Assembly (NCBI GenBank): GCA_002418835.1
Contig: DIEX01000023.1
Span: 2,129-66,128 of the forward strand
DNA: 64,000 bases
Direction: 5' to 3'
Source of the DNA: Spirochaetia bacterium UBA5763
GTDB taxonomy: Bacteria > Spirochaetota > UBA4802 > UBA5550
Shown here: positions 52,192 through 61,723 of the stretch, one piece after another
Numbering within the stretch: the first letter of the stretch is position 1
Layout: each line of letters begins with the position of its first letter
Notes under the pieces: generated by a model
Database searches by the model: none
Told to the model about the DNA's origin: nothing
What the model saw: only the letters and a program-made list of their open reading frames with translations
Program-made: the position numbers and the translations under genes

Positions 52192-53138
52192 TGCTTGGAG
52201 CTGTTGATCTCTTTCTGGATTATCTTCTTGTTGAGAAGAACTGTTCTGAGAAAACAGCTGATCACTATCAGAGCGATCTGTTCCAGCTCAATGATTTTCT
52301 TTCAGGAAGAGTTCCTGAGCCCTTTATCGGTTATTTTGAAATAGATACGGTTCTCGTAAATGGAGAACCGGATATCGATACTGTAACTGTAAATGATCTC
52401 CGCAGCTTCATCGAATTCTGCTTTGAGAGGGGATTGAAGAAATCCTCAATTGAACGGAAGATCGCTTCAATAAAATCATTCTTTATTTTTCTCTACAGAC
52501 GTGAAATAATCAGCAGCAATCCGTCGCGAAAATTAATCTATCCGAAAAAAGAATCCCGTCTCCCGAAGTTCCTCTACCTGAAAGAGTACGAAGCCCTGAT
52601 CCAGTTCGACGTAAAAAACTTTTTTGACGCCAGGGATAAGGCGCTCATTTCACTGTTCTACTCAACAGGATGCAGGATCTCTGAACTCGCTGAATCTCTT
52701 CTGAAGGATTTATCCATTGATGAAGGTAAACTTAAGGTTCAGGGGAAGGGTAGTGTGGATCGGATTGTTTTCCTCACTGATGAATCGACTGAGTTGATGC
52801 AGCTTTACCTTAATGAACGCAGGGCAAAATTCGGTTCTGCTGAGGGTTATATCTTCGTGAATAAAAATGGAGAGGGCATTTCTATCCGTGGTATGTATGA
52901 TATAATAATAAAACGCGGTGCGGCTGCCGGACTTTCACACAAACTTACACCTCATACTTTGCGTCACAGTTTTGCAACAGAGCTTCTTAACCGCGGTGCT
53001 GATATTCGCGCTGTGCAGGAGATGCTTGGCCACAAAAGCATCTCCACTACCCAGATATATACTCACACAACAAAAACAAGACTGAAAAAAATTTATGAGA
53101 TGTATCATCCTCATGCAGAAAGAAGTGATAAAGAATAA
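52191..53138 (+). CDS. XerC/XerD-type tyrosine recombinase
   Basis: A 315-residue recombinase, most likely a dimer-resolution enzyme. The N-terminal core-binding domain spans about 1-125. The catalytic domain has Arg in STGCRISELAE, Lys in VQGKGSVDRIV, HTLRH, LGH and the nucleophile Tyr in TTQIYTHTT. I start at ATG 52191, which overlaps the topA stop (TGATG); an in-frame TTG at 52188 is the alternative. Position after topA supports XerC/XerD rather than a phage integrase. Whether it is XerC or XerD cannot be told here. Confidence 0.9.
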   Translation: MLGAVDLFLDYLLVEKNCSEKTADHYQSDLFQLNDFLSGRVPEPFIGYFEIDTVLVNGEPDIDTVTVNDLRSFIEFCFERGLKKSSIERKIASIKSFFIFLYRREIISSNPSRKLIYPKKESRLPKFLYLKEYEALIQFDVKNFFDARDKALISLFYSTGCRISELAESLLKDLSIDEGKLKVQGKGSVDRIVFLTDESTELMQLYLNERRAKFGSAEGYIFVNKNGEGISIRGMYDIIIKRGAAAGLSHKLTPHTLRHSFATELLNRGADIRAVQEMLGHKSISTTQIYTHTTKTRLKKIYEMYHPHAERSDKE

Positions 53139-53140
53139 CA

Positions 53141-54196
53141 TCAGTTCATTGCCCTCGCTATTACTCCGCCGCAAAGAAGATCCCCTGATTCATCATAAAA
53201 TACTGCACTCTGCCCCGGGGATATGCCTGATTCAGGTTTATCAAAGGTCACAAGAAACTTTTCTCCATCCCTTTTCACTCTGCATGGCACCGGTCTCTGT
53301 GTGGACCTGCATTTGACAAAGGCTGCTCTCTCCTCAGCGATAATCTCTTTCATGTCATAGGAGTTCTCTGTCTCGATGTATTTAACACAAAGCTCTTCAC
53401 GCGGGCCTGCGATTACCCTGTTGTTGACAGTATCAATTGCTGTAACGTATAGCGGATAGGGAGCGGAGATCCCCATACCTCTGCGCTGCCCGATTGTGTA
53501 CCTGTATATTCCGTTATGTCTGCCGAGAATTCTGCCGGAAGAGTCCGCTATATCACCGCGCTCCGGCTCTTTACCTGATCGGTTTTCAAGAAAAGAGATG
53601 TAATCATTTGCAGGAATGAAACATATCTCCTGGCTGTCAGGTTTATCCTTTAATATTATGTTATTTTCTGCAGCAATAGCTCTGATCTTCTCCTTGGTAA
53701 AATCTCCAATGGGGAAAATAGTATCGCTGAGCTGTTCCTGCGTAAGCATATAAAGAAAATAGGACTGATCTTTAGATGGATCAGGGGACATTGAAAGAAA
53801 GTGTCTTATGCCGTCAGTTTTTTTAATTACGTAATGCCCTGTGGCGATCTTTTCACATCCGGCATCTTTAGCTATATCCAGAAGTTCACCGAACTTTACA
53901 TACCTGTTGCAGATAATACAGGGATTAGGGGTCCTTCCCGAAAAATATTCGCTGCAGAAAGGTTTAATGACTCTCTCCTCAAATATGCTGATTAAAGGTA
54001 TCTCAATATGTCTGAATCCGAATTGTTCTGCTATATGTTTAGCGTCATTTAAAGAGCGGTTGTATATTTCATCATTTACTCTGTTATGCGGCAGAAACCT
54101 GGCGGTAATCCCGGTAATTTCGTGGCCCTGCTCTTTAAGAATGACAGCAGCAACTGTTGAATCTATCCCGCCGCTCATTGCTACCGCAATTTTCAT
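53141..54196 (-). CDS. mnmA: tRNA-specific 2-thiouridylase MnmA
   Basis: A 351-residue PP-loop enzyme that makes 2-thiouridine at tRNA position 34 of Lys, Glu and Gln tRNAs. The ATP-binding motif AMSGGIDSTVAA is at the N terminus. The catalytic cysteines are in NPCIICN (about 93) and SQEICFI (about 194). The C-terminal part has GQRRGMGIS and FDKPESGISPGQSAVFY. The start overlaps the stop of the radical SAM gene (ATGA). It is the last gene of a long minus-strand cluster, and its stop is 2 bp from that of the convergent xer gene. Confidence 0.95.
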   Translation of the reverse strand: MKIAVAMSGGIDSTVAAVILKEQGHEITGITARFLPHNRVNDEIYNRSLNDAKHIAEQFGFRHIEIPLISIFEERVIKPFCSEYFSGRTPNPCIICNRYVKFGELLDIAKDAGCEKIATGHYVIKKTDGIRHFLSMSPDPSKDQSYFLYMLTQEQLSDTIFPIGDFTKEKIRAIAAENNIILKDKPDSQEICFIPANDYISFLENRSGKEPERGDIADSSGRILGRHNGIYRYTIGQRRGMGISAPYPLYVTAIDTVNNRVIAGPREELCVKYIETENSYDMKEIIAEERAAFVKCRSTQRPVPCRVKRDGEKFLVTFDKPESGISPGQSAVFYDESGDLLCGGVIARAMN

Positions 54197-55167
54197 TTTT
54201 CGTCCCCTTCAGTATATAAAAATCCCTGGAAAGTGCATCTTCTGCTGAATTCATCTTCAATCGCCTGAAGCACAGTCCCCTTATGAAGCCCCCATTTCGG
54301 CTGAAGAAGTGATTCCTCCATCCTGTCCCCCATGAGCCTGTGAATCAATATGTCCGGCCTCAGGCGTTCAATAAAATCGCAGACAGTTGAAACATACTCC
54401 TTCAATGACATAAGAGAAAATTGTTCTTTCTCATAAATATAAGCAAGGGGGGTGTCTTTTATTATATGCAGATGATGAAGCTTCACCCCTGCAACCGGCA
54501 GCTTCGAAATTGTTTCAGCAGTTTCCATCATCTCTGCCCATGTTTCGCCAGGAATGCCGAGAATAACATGCACACAGACAGGTATGTTGTATTCAGCAAT
54601 CATGATAAGTGCGTCATCTGTCTGTTTAAAGGTATGTTGCCTGTTCAGGTTTTCAAGGCTTTTGTCGTGGACAGACTGAAGTCCAAGCTCAATCCAGAGT
54701 TCAAAATTTTCTTTTTTATAACTGCTTATAACTTCAAGGATCTCCCTGTTAATACAGTCAGGCCTTGTGCCGATCATGAGCCCCGTAATATCAGGGAAGT
54801 TCACAGCCTCATCGTAGAGTTTTTTCAGCTTTTCGGGAGGTGCATATGTATTGGTGAATGCCTGGAAATAGGCAATATATTTCGTGTCTTTCTCTGAACG
54901 GCGGAAAGTGTTTTTTGCATTGAGCATCTGATCCGCTATTGAGGATAATCCTCCGGTAGTGGGGGAGGCAGAACCCTCTTCCGAGCAGAAGACACAGCCG
55001 TCAAAGCTTAAAGTGCCGTCCCTGTTGGGGCATGAGAACCCTGCGTCAATGGGAAGTTTCAGGACACGGCACGAGTATGCGGCGGCCAGGTAATCACCGA
55101 AAAAATTATACGGTTTACCTGACCATTTACCGGGGTTAAATATCTTTCTGTTTTTCTGTTTCTGCAA
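54193..55167 (-). CDS. YhcC-type radical SAM protein (TIGR01212-like)
   Basis: A 324-residue radical SAM enzyme with the cluster motif SCPNRDGTLSFDGCVFC (Cys spacing C-x7-11-C-x2-C as in YhcC-type proteins), TRPDC, WIELGLQSVHD and GIPGETWAEM blocks. The role of the YhcC group is not settled. Linkage to mnmA suggests a tRNA or RNA modification step. The start at 55167 is a TTG and its ribosome binding site is unclear. The first 32 bp overlap the end of the amidase-like gene, and the true start may lie further in. Confidence 0.85.
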   Translation of the reverse strand: MQKQKNRKIFNPGKWSGKPYNFFGDYLAAAYSCRVLKLPIDAGFSCPNRDGTLSFDGCVFCSEEGSASPTTGGLSSIADQMLNAKNTFRRSEKDTKYIAYFQAFTNTYAPPEKLKKLYDEAVNFPDITGLMIGTRPDCINREILEVISSYKKENFELWIELGLQSVHDKSLENLNRQHTFKQTDDALIMIAEYNIPVCVHVILGIPGETWAEMMETAETISKLPVAGVKLHHLHIIKDTPLAYIYEKEQFSLMSLKEYVSTVCDFIERLRPDILIHRLMGDRMEESLLQPKWGLHKGTVLQAIEDEFSRRCTFQGFLYTEGDEK

Positions 55168-56875
55168 AATATGAATTCTTCAGGTACTGCTGATTCTGGT
55201 ATTTCTGCGGATCAAGGTAAACCGCAGATACACGATTTGCTTTAACAATATTAAGATTTTTGTCAAGATTAACAACGTATATACCGGGAGTAAATTCAAA
55301 ATCTCTCACAACTTTTTCAGAAATCCAGATTCTCTTTTTTCTTTTTGATGAGTATTTTTTTACTTTTTTCCAGGAGACTGCTTTATAATCCTTCATCCCT
55401 TCAATGATACGGTTAGTTTCATCATCATTCGCACCAAGGGATTCTGACACAGCGTGTTCCAGACCCTCTTTGCTTCTTAGAGCAAGGATAAATGGTTTTG
55501 TAACAGAAGATCTTTCAACAGCCGTAGCCTTTCTTATTCCGGCAGGTGAGTAACTCTCCCCGTTGCTTCTTTCAGAAACTGAGTTTCTTTCTCTCCGGTT
55601 GCCGTAAATTGCGTTATTATACTTGTCTCTCATAGCTGAATAAATAATATTTCTGCTTAAAGAGTTTTTTGCGTTTACAAAACATGTGCGGGATTTCCTG
55701 TATTTTTTCTTTTTGCTGTAGGCAAGGCCTTTCCTGTAATGATGCTCTGCCCGGTTAACCCTTTCAATAATTGCCGAATAATAATCGATAGTATCACTGG
55801 TTGATGAACTGTAGTATCTCTTCATTGAATTTACTGCTGCATTTGCTCCTTCTACATCACCTTTTTCAAGGAAAAGAACTGTAAGTCTTGCAAGTTTAAG
55901 TAACTCAATTCTATGTGTGACATCTTTAGGATTATACTTCAGGCTGCTCCCTGATATATCCATTCCGAATACATCGTTGATAGTTTTAACAAGCATATCA
56001 TAATGGGTTGAGATCATTTCGTCCATGTATTCCGGGTCACGAAGTTTTTTCTCTTCAGCAGGGTGGGAGATAAAACCGCATTCATAAATAACTGAAACCG
56101 GGAAAAGCAGATAGTATGAAAATCTGTCGTCAGCAACGGCCCCGTATTCCCAGTTATTAATTGAGTAGCCTTTTGAAGAGAGTGAATTTTTTATATTATG
56201 TGCATACTGCTTTGAAAATCCGCTGGCATCATATTTGTTGTAAAGTGTCAGGTATCCTGAATACGTACCTGTAATGTTTTTAAGGAGTTTTCTTCCCGAA
56301 CTGTCGCGGATTATATGTATTCCAGGCATGTTCACAAGTCCGTCAGCTTTTTCGAATACAGAAACATTATTCATGTGCATCTCAATAACAAGAAAAGCAT
56401 TGGAATTATATGCGTTATCAGCCACGTCTCTGAATTTCATATACTGATATGAATCTGACTTACCTTCGAGAACATTCATGTAATAAGGAGCTGCACTGAC
56501 TTCGATATATTTATTGGCTTTAAGCTTGTTATACAATTTTCTTGAATAGATTATTGAGTACCATTCCTCCGGAAGGCCAGTTACGCCGATTCTTTCAGTT
56601 GTTGTCCCTCTCCATCTCCCTGTATTGTCTTTCCCGTGCGCTGGGCCGAAGTATATTTTGAATTTTCCGTCATTGGCTATCTGTTCATTAATGGAGCCGT
56701 AAACATCATCAATATAGTTTATAATTTCCGCTGCTTTATCATAATTATTCTGATTTGCATTTTTTAAAACTTTTCTCATGGTTTCTGTCTGATCTTTTTT
56801 TATTTCAGCAGACGAAAGGAGTGCTGCCGGAGCAAAAAGCATAATAATTAAAACAGCAAGAATATTCATTTTCAT
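55136..56875 (-). CDS. Periplasmic N-acetylmuramoyl-L-alanine amidase-like protein
   Basis: A 579-residue exported protein. A signal peptide (about 1-23) is followed by an Amidase_3-like catalytic region: H80 in FGPAHG, E94, H167 in VIEMHMNN and E265 in YECGFISHPAEE, matching the zinc and catalytic positions of AmiA-type enzymes. From about residue 320 there is a helical part, then a basic stretch and a small C-terminal domain (about 470-560) with no recognised family. It is larger than usual amidases, which suggests an added regulatory or wall-binding module. It sits in a cluster with lipoprotein and TPR genes, implying a wall-remodelling assembly. Confidence 0.8.
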   Translation of the reverse strand: MKMNILAVLIIMLFAPAALLSSAEIKKDQTETMRKVLKNANQNNYDKAAEIINYIDDVYGSINEQIANDGKFKIYFGPAHGKDNTGRWRGTTTERIGVTGLPEEWYSIIYSRKLYNKLKANKYIEVSAAPYYMNVLEGKSDSYQYMKFRDVADNAYNSNAFLVIEMHMNNVSVFEKADGLVNMPGIHIIRDSSGRKLLKNITGTYSGYLTLYNKYDASGFSKQYAHNIKNSLSSKGYSINNWEYGAVADDRFSYYLLFPVSVIYECGFISHPAEEKKLRDPEYMDEMISTHYDMLVKTINDVFGMDISGSSLKYNPKDVTHRIELLKLARLTVLFLEKGDVEGANAAVNSMKRYYSSSTSDTIDYYSAIIERVNRAEHHYRKGLAYSKKKKYRKSRTCFVNAKNSLSRNIIYSAMRDKYNNAIYGNRRERNSVSERSNGESYSPAGIRKATAVERSSVTKPFILALRSKEGLEHAVSESLGANDDETNRIIEGMKDYKAVSWKKVKKYSSKRKKRIWISEKVVRDFEFTPGIYVVNLDKNLNIVKANRVSAVYLDPQKYQNQQYLKNSYFAETEKQKDI

Positions 56876-56892
56876 AGATTCTCTTCCCTGAG

Positions 56893-57351
56893 TTATTTAA
56901 GATTTTTTATATTTATGAAATCTGTCCTGAGTTCTCTCTTCTCAAGATCAAAGAAATAGACATTACTGTCAATGCAGCTCTGACCTGCTGCAATTACTTT
57001 ACCGTGCTTATCCATAAGACTTTTTATCTGGACTGTGGCATTTCTTCCGAAAGAGGGATTAAGCTCTTTCTGAAGCTGTTTGAATGCCTCAAATTTTACT
57101 CTCTCTTCAATTTCACCGGCAGAGCTGCCCCTGCATTCCTCAAGGGTTAAAATAAAAACTACAGCCCTATATCTTGAATCATCTATCCATCCTGTCTTTT
57201 TATATGATTCAGAAAGGCCCTTCTGCTCAATTACTGACGGGAGTTTACTGTTTTCTACAGTCTGTTTTTTCATGCAGAACGGAACTGTTAACAGCGCTGA
57301 AATAATAAAACATATTGAAACTATATTAATAAATAATCTGTTACTTTTCAT
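56893..57351 (-). CDS. Small exported protein of unknown function
   Basis: A 152-residue protein with a signal-like hydrophobic N terminus (about 8-26) ending in LTVPFC, which is not a standard lipobox, so lipidation is uncertain. The rest is a mixed alpha/beta domain with two further cysteines (CRGSS, QSCID). Its stop lies 17 bp upstream of the amidase-like gene. Its neighbour at 57437 has a true lipobox and similar size. Function not recognised. Confidence 0.6.
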   Translation of the reverse strand: MKSNRLFINIVSICFIISALLTVPFCMKKQTVENSKLPSVIEQKGLSESYKKTGWIDDSRYRAVVFILTLEECRGSSAGEIEERVKFEAFKQLQKELNPSFGRNATVQIKSLMDKHGKVIAAGQSCIDSNVYFFDLEKRELRTDFINIKNLK

Positions 57352-57436
57352 AAAAAGCTCCGGAGTTTTATAATTAATGAATCGGTGCTGTTTTAATTAT
57401 CGGAGCACTTTACAGTAAATTGAGAAGGAGTAATGA

Positions 57437-57874
57437 TTATTTAGCTAAAAATTCATTTTTAATATTTTTTTTGTAAATTCTATAGATCAGAACTACCGAA
57501 TCATCAATAAGATAAAATTCATGCTCCAGTTTCCCGGAGTCAGCATAAGCTGCGGCTCTTTTTTTTATCGCGGCTGTATCAGATTCAGATACTGCATCTT
57601 TGTCATCGCGGGATAAAAGAGAGTATGCAATAATCTGTTTTTCAGCCTCCACGGGGATGTTCTTCTTCGCTTTAATGTACGCGCTCTGTCTCTTTTCATA
57701 CATGCTTGAAGCATCCTTATCCGGCTCCATTTTAATAATTACCTGGAAGCAGTTCTCGCCCAGAGGGCCCGATGTGGAGAAATCGGAAGCATAAGGCTCG
57801 GTGAGCTGAGTAGTGCCGCATCCTGTAATAAAAAGAACTGCGGCAGAAATTAAAACTGAAAAAAGAAGTCTCAT
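57437..57874 (-). CDS. Small lipoprotein of unknown function
   Basis: A 145-residue lipoprotein. The lipobox FITGC at residues 15-19 follows a hydrophobic stretch. The mature part is charged and contains a Tyr-rich region at the end (YLIDDSVVLIYRIYKKN). The ATG directly abuts the stop of the large TPR gene, so translation is coupled. It probably localises to the outer membrane and may work with the TPR proteins. No family is recognised. Confidence 0.65.
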   Translation of the reverse strand: MRLLFSVLISAAVLFITGCGTTQLTEPYASDFSTSGPLGENCFQVIIKMEPDKDASSMYEKRQSAYIKAKKNIPVEAEKQIIAYSLLSRDDKDAVSESDTAAIKKRAAAYADSGKLEHEFYLIDDSVVLIYRIYKKNIKNEFLAK

Positions 57875-60244
57875 TTAATTACCCTTTATCACGTTGAGAA
57901 TTGATCTGATTTTGTCAGCATCCCTGTGATTAGGATTAATTGCAAGCACCCTTTCAAAATGGAACGAAGCTTTTTGATTGTTCTTTATGTTTCTGTAGTA
58001 TATCATACCCAGCTCTTCATGTGCATCAATATTGTCTTTTTTTATCTGAAGAGATTTTTCCAGAGAGCTTACAGCTTTTTCATAATTTGACTGATCCCTG
58101 TAGGCTATACCCAGGTCAAAATATGTTTTGTAGTCAATGGGGTTGAGCTCTGCCGCAGTATTATACTCCTCTATAGCTTTATCATAAATTTTCATCTCAC
58201 GATAGGCATTTGCGAGGTTATAGTGTGCATCATGTGATCTTGGTGATGAGTCAACTCCGCGCTTGAGTACTGAAACGGCTTTTTCGTGAAGTTTTTTTTC
58301 TGTATAGAGTCTTCCGAGGTTTATATAAGCCTTGGTATATTGCGGGTTTGCTTCAATAGCTTTTTCGTAGCTTTCAATTGCCTTTATATCGTTATTCAGG
58401 CCTTCGTTAGCCTGTCCTATTTCATAGAATGATGCCGCGTCCCCCCCTTTAAGCTGAGCGGATTTTTCAAACAGAGGGATAGACTCAGTATAATTTTTCT
58501 TTGCCTGGTTTATAAGGCCAAGGTTGAAATATGCCTGGTAGTGCTGCGGGTCCTGCTGAATAGCTTTCTGATAGAAATTAGCAGCGTTGCTGTAGTTTTT
58601 CATCTCGTGGTATGTTTCACCGAGTTTGAAGTTTGTCTCAGGATTATCGGGACGAAGTTCCAGATCTTTTGAAAAGTTGTTCAGTGCCTCACTGTAGTTC
58701 TTTGACTCCAGATGCAGGTTCCCCATGTTGAAGTATGCCCTGTCCATCTTGGGATCAATAGTTGTTGCCTTTTTAAAGTCGCTTACGGCTCCACCTTTGT
58801 CATTAAGCTTCAGATAGGATAGTCCCCGGGCATAATAAGCCTTCGCGTGCTGCGGGTCATCAGTAATTGCCTTGTTAAATGACTGAACTGACTCCTTGAA
58901 TTTATTATCCATGTACTGCATGAGGCCGATCCTGTAGTGCGCATCAGGATTTTTAGGATTTACTGCGACAGAATTCCTGAAGGCATTCATAGCTTCAGGA
59001 TACATCTTGTTGTGGTAATAGAGTCGTCCCATCCAGTAATGTGAATAGTCATCATTTTTATCAAGCTCTGTAGCTTTTCTATATGCTTTAACCGCCTCAT
59101 CATACTCCTTTTTATTCCTGTGGTTGTCGCCAATCTCACGCCACTTCTGCGCATCCTGTGATACATTGTTAGAAGGGATTTTTTTTGATGAACCGGGATC
59201 ATCGAGAGTTGTATCAGCAACAGGGTCCTGCTTTACAATATCAGTTTTAGCTGCATCTGTATCAGTTTTAACAGCAACAGCAGCTTCACGCTTCTTTTTC
59301 TCCTTATCAAGCTCACCCGCAACAGCTGCGTATTTATTGCGAAGATCATCATCCTTACTGTTGTACTGAAGCGCTTTTTTATAATATTCAACGGCAGTGG
59401 CGTAATCGCCTTTGCTTGCGTAAATATCCCCGAGGCGGGCGGCTGATTCCCAGTCAGCCGGATCAAGGGCAAGAGCTTTTCTATATGCTGAAATCGCGTT
59501 ATCCGTATTGCCGAGTTTTAACTCGCTGTGTCCAAGGCCCCTGTAGTATTTTCCGGTTTTTGAATTGGTGCTTATAGCTTTTTTGAAATTCTCCCTGGCA
59601 TCGGAATTTTTTCCGTTTTTAAGATAAACATTCCCCAGGTTGTAGTAACCCTCACCTTCACCGGGATTGTTTTTGATACCCTCCTCAATGATGTCAACTG
59701 CGCTTCTGACATCTCCCTTTTTGAGCTTTTGGTCAGCCATATTTTTATAGCTCTCCTGATCACGGGGAGCTACCTTCTGCGCCTGTTTATACTCACGCAG
59801 AGCTTTATCAATCTCCTCCCTGTTGTCATAAACATTTCCCAGCTTATTATATGCGGAAGGGTAGAGCGGTTTGTTTTTCTTTGCCAGTTCAAACACCTTG
59901 ATTGCGTTATCATAATCACCTTTTAAGGCATACGCGTGGCCAAGTCCGTTAAGTGCATCGTAATTGTTGGGGTCGATTTTCAGAATTTTTTTATAGTAAT
60001 CGATTGCCTTATCATAGTCGCCGAAAGATTTATAGAGGTCAGCAATCTTCAGCATTATATCAATGTTACCCTGGTCTGTTGCAAGGAGTTCTTCATATAA
60101 AGAAATCTGTTTCAGTCTGAGGTCTGAAATTTCGTCAGCGGGATTCGATTTATGGAAAGCGAAGAACCAGATAAGCCCCGCCACAAGCACTGCTCCTGCG
60201 GTCACAGCTGCGATTTTAGTTCTGTTGTCGTTGTAGTAGTACAT
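57875..60244 (-). CDS. Large membrane-anchored TPR protein
   Basis: A 789-residue protein. A membrane helix at about 10-28 anchors it. Two blocks of classical TPR units follow, about eight in the first block (44-310) and about ten or eleven in the second (360-780). Unit hallmarks such as AYNKLGNVY, AYYARGLSYLKLN and AYINLGRLYTEKK recur about every 34 residues, 18 to 20 in all. A charged, disordered linker (310-360) separates the blocks. It is a scaffold for multiprotein assembly, probably in the periplasm. GTGAGG precedes the start. The next gene upstream encodes a smaller TPR protein. Confidence 0.85.
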   Translation of the reverse strand: MYYYNDNRTKIAAVTAGAVLVAGLIWFFAFHKSNPADEISDLRLKQISLYEELLATDQGNIDIMLKIADLYKSFGDYDKAIDYYKKILKIDPNNYDALNGLGHAYALKGDYDNAIKVFELAKKNKPLYPSAYNKLGNVYDNREEIDKALREYKQAQKVAPRDQESYKNMADQKLKKGDVRSAVDIIEEGIKNNPGEGEGYYNLGNVYLKNGKNSDARENFKKAISTNSKTGKYYRGLGHSELKLGNTDNAISAYRKALALDPADWESAARLGDIYASKGDYATAVEYYKKALQYNSKDDDLRNKYAAVAGELDKEKKKREAAVAVKTDTDAAKTDIVKQDPVADTTLDDPGSSKKIPSNNVSQDAQKWREIGDNHRNKKEYDEAVKAYRKATELDKNDDYSHYWMGRLYYHNKMYPEAMNAFRNSVAVNPKNPDAHYRIGLMQYMDNKFKESVQSFNKAITDDPQHAKAYYARGLSYLKLNDKGGAVSDFKKATTIDPKMDRAYFNMGNLHLESKNYSEALNNFSKDLELRPDNPETNFKLGETYHEMKNYSNAANFYQKAIQQDPQHYQAYFNLGLINQAKKNYTESIPLFEKSAQLKGGDAASFYEIGQANEGLNNDIKAIESYEKAIEANPQYTKAYINLGRLYTEKKLHEKAVSVLKRGVDSSPRSHDAHYNLANAYREMKIYDKAIEEYNTAAELNPIDYKTYFDLGIAYRDQSNYEKAVSSLEKSLQIKKDNIDAHEELGMIYYRNIKNNQKASFHFERVLAINPNHRDADKIRSILNVIKGN

Positions 60245-60257
60245 ATAACCTCACTCT

Positions 60258-60962
60258 TTATAGATCATCATCAATATATATATCTTCCATGGTCTTTTTC
60301 GATTTTTTAGATTCATGGTCTGCTTTTTTACTTTCGGTCTCCCTCTCCTGCGTGTTGAGAGTTGCTCCCCCGAGGAGCAGAGCCTCTTCAATCGAAATCT
60401 CGCTGTCAGCAGGTGGAATTCTGAAGTTGGGATCGCGCAGAAGCGCTATAACGCGCTTGATGCTTTCGTATTGCGGATCCTCCGGAACCTCTTTCAGAAA
60501 GGTCTCCCAGTTCTCTATGGTTTTCTCCTTATCACGCATAAGCATAAGGTATGAGAGACCGATATGGTAATATACAATTTTCAGTTTATTGTCCAGGGTT
60601 AGAGCTTTGTTGTAGTTGTCGATTGAGTCGGGCCCCATTTTCTTAAAGTAATATATCTGGCCGATTCTGAAATAATTTTCAGCGTTTCCTGCATCAAGAT
60701 CCAGTGATTTTCTGTAAAGGTTCAGAGCTCCGTCATAAAGCTGCTTCCTGAGTAAAATATCACCGAGATATGAATATGCAAGGGCATTCTCAGGGTTGGA
60801 TTTTATGACCTCCTGAAGCAGGAGTTCAGCCATCTCAAATTTTTTCTGGAAGAAGTACTTCTGCGCTTTCAGAAAAAGTTCATCCTCTTTGCATAAACCC
60901 GCTGAATTAAAAAAAACAAAAAGCATCAGAAAAGCTGAAAGGATTATACCTGTTCTTTTCAT
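60258..60962 (-). CDS. Exported TPR protein
   Basis: A 234-residue protein with a signal peptide (about 1-23) and about four to five TPR units (LAYSYLGDILLRKQLYDGALNLYRKSLDLD and ENYFRIGQIYYFKKMGPDSIDNYNKALTLD). A Lys/Glu-rich tail ends in an acidic cap. It lies 4 bp after the dCMP deaminase stop and 13 bp before the larger TPR gene. The two TPR proteins probably interact. No enzymatic motif is present. Confidence 0.75.
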   Translation of the reverse strand: MKRTGIILSAFLMLFVFFNSAGLCKEDELFLKAQKYFFQKKFEMAELLLQEVIKSNPENALAYSYLGDILLRKQLYDGALNLYRKSLDLDAGNAENYFRIGQIYYFKKMGPDSIDNYNKALTLDNKLKIVYYHIGLSYLMLMRDKEKTIENWETFLKEVPEDPQYESIKRVIALLRDPNFRIPPADSEISIEEALLLGGATLNTQERETESKKADHESKKSKKTMEDIYIDDDL

Positions 60963-60966
60963 TGTT

Positions 60967-61413
60967 TTAGTCCAGAATTATCCGTTGAATGCCCGCAGCA
61001 GAAGAAATTTCATCCGCCAGGGGATCGGAGTAGGGCTGCCTGTAAATGAATGTATCGATTCCGCTGTTAATGAGCATTTTTGTGCATATAGAGCATGGCT
61101 GATGTGTAACATAAATCCTTGCTCCCCGTACTGAAACTCCGTGGTAGGCCGCCTGTATAATAGCGTTCTGTTCAGCATGAAGCCCCCGGCAGAGTTCATG
61201 TCTCTCTCCGCTTGGGACATTGAATTTTATTCTGAGGCATGTTTCACGGGTGCAGTGTTCAATTCCTGTGGGGGCACCGTTATATCCTGTGGTAAGTATA
61301 CGTTTGTCTTTAACTATAACTGCGCCGACGCTTCTTCTAAGGCAGGTTGATCTTGTTGCAACGTCTTCGGCGATTTTCATGAAGTAACTGTCCCAGGAGG
61401 GTCTTTCGTTCAT
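60967..61413 (-). CDS. Deoxycytidylate (dCMP) deaminase
   Basis: A 148-residue zinc enzyme that converts dCMP to dUMP for thymidylate synthesis. The zinc ligands and catalytic Glu are in HAEQNAI and PCSIC, and the family's insertion (CTRETCLR) is present. I start at ATG 61413, with GAGGACAG upstream; an in-frame TTG at 61425 is the alternative. The gene is the first of the run leading to the TPR and envelope genes, an unexpected neighbour for a nucleotide enzyme. ComEB-like, but the linkage to competence is not implied. Confidence 0.92.
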   Translation of the reverse strand: MNERPSWDSYFMKIAEDVATRSTCLRRSVGAVIVKDKRILTTGYNGAPTGIEHCTRETCLRIKFNVPSGERHELCRGLHAEQNAIIQAAYHGVSVRGARIYVTHQPCSICTKMLINSGIDTFIYRQPYSDPLADEISSAAGIQRIILD

Positions 61414-61554
61414 CTCTGTCCTCAATCTGAATTAATCATAAAATTTTCACTTTCGAAAAAAGATAATTCAACTCTTTTTTTATGAGTATCACCGGTATGT
61501 CAAATGTTTCCGGTTATGAGAAGAGATAATCATAAGAGCCATCTGGGAATAGAA

Positions 61555-61698
61555 TCAGTTATGTTTCTCAAGTTCCCTTATATCATGGTCAATTCTCTTA
61601 TATTCAGCACTGCCTGGTTTAAATGTTTTGATATATTCCCTGAAATAGAAAATCTGTTCGGTTTTCCATCTGTTTGCTGCTTTTTCAGAGTTTAACAT
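61555..61698 (-). CDS. Small hypothetical protein (47 residues)
   Basis: A 47-residue basic and acidic, probably helical peptide running from ATG (61698-61696) to TGA (61557-61555). A strong GGAGG (61704-61708) stands 5 bases before the ATG, which supports translation. It begins MLNSEKAANRW and ends DHDIRELEKHN. It lies in the 505-bp gap between dCMP deaminase and the PAS gene. The plus-strand reading frame at 61504-61695 is just its shadow. No family is recognised. It may be a small regulator or an orphan gene. Confidence 0.6.
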   Translation of the reverse strand: MLNSEKAANRWKTEQIFYFREYIKTFKPGSAEYKRIDHDIRELEKHN

Positions 61699-61723
61699 AT
61701 TAGCCTCCGCTAAACCAATCACT

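Noticed and set aside
52191..53138. Phage integrase
   Set aside because: The dprA-topA-xer gene order and length point to a housekeeping XerC/XerD; no phage genes or attachment sites are near.
61504..61695. Plus-strand small ORF
   Set aside because: No ribosome binding site or family. The minus-strand ORF at 61555-61698 has a strong GGAGG and better composition.
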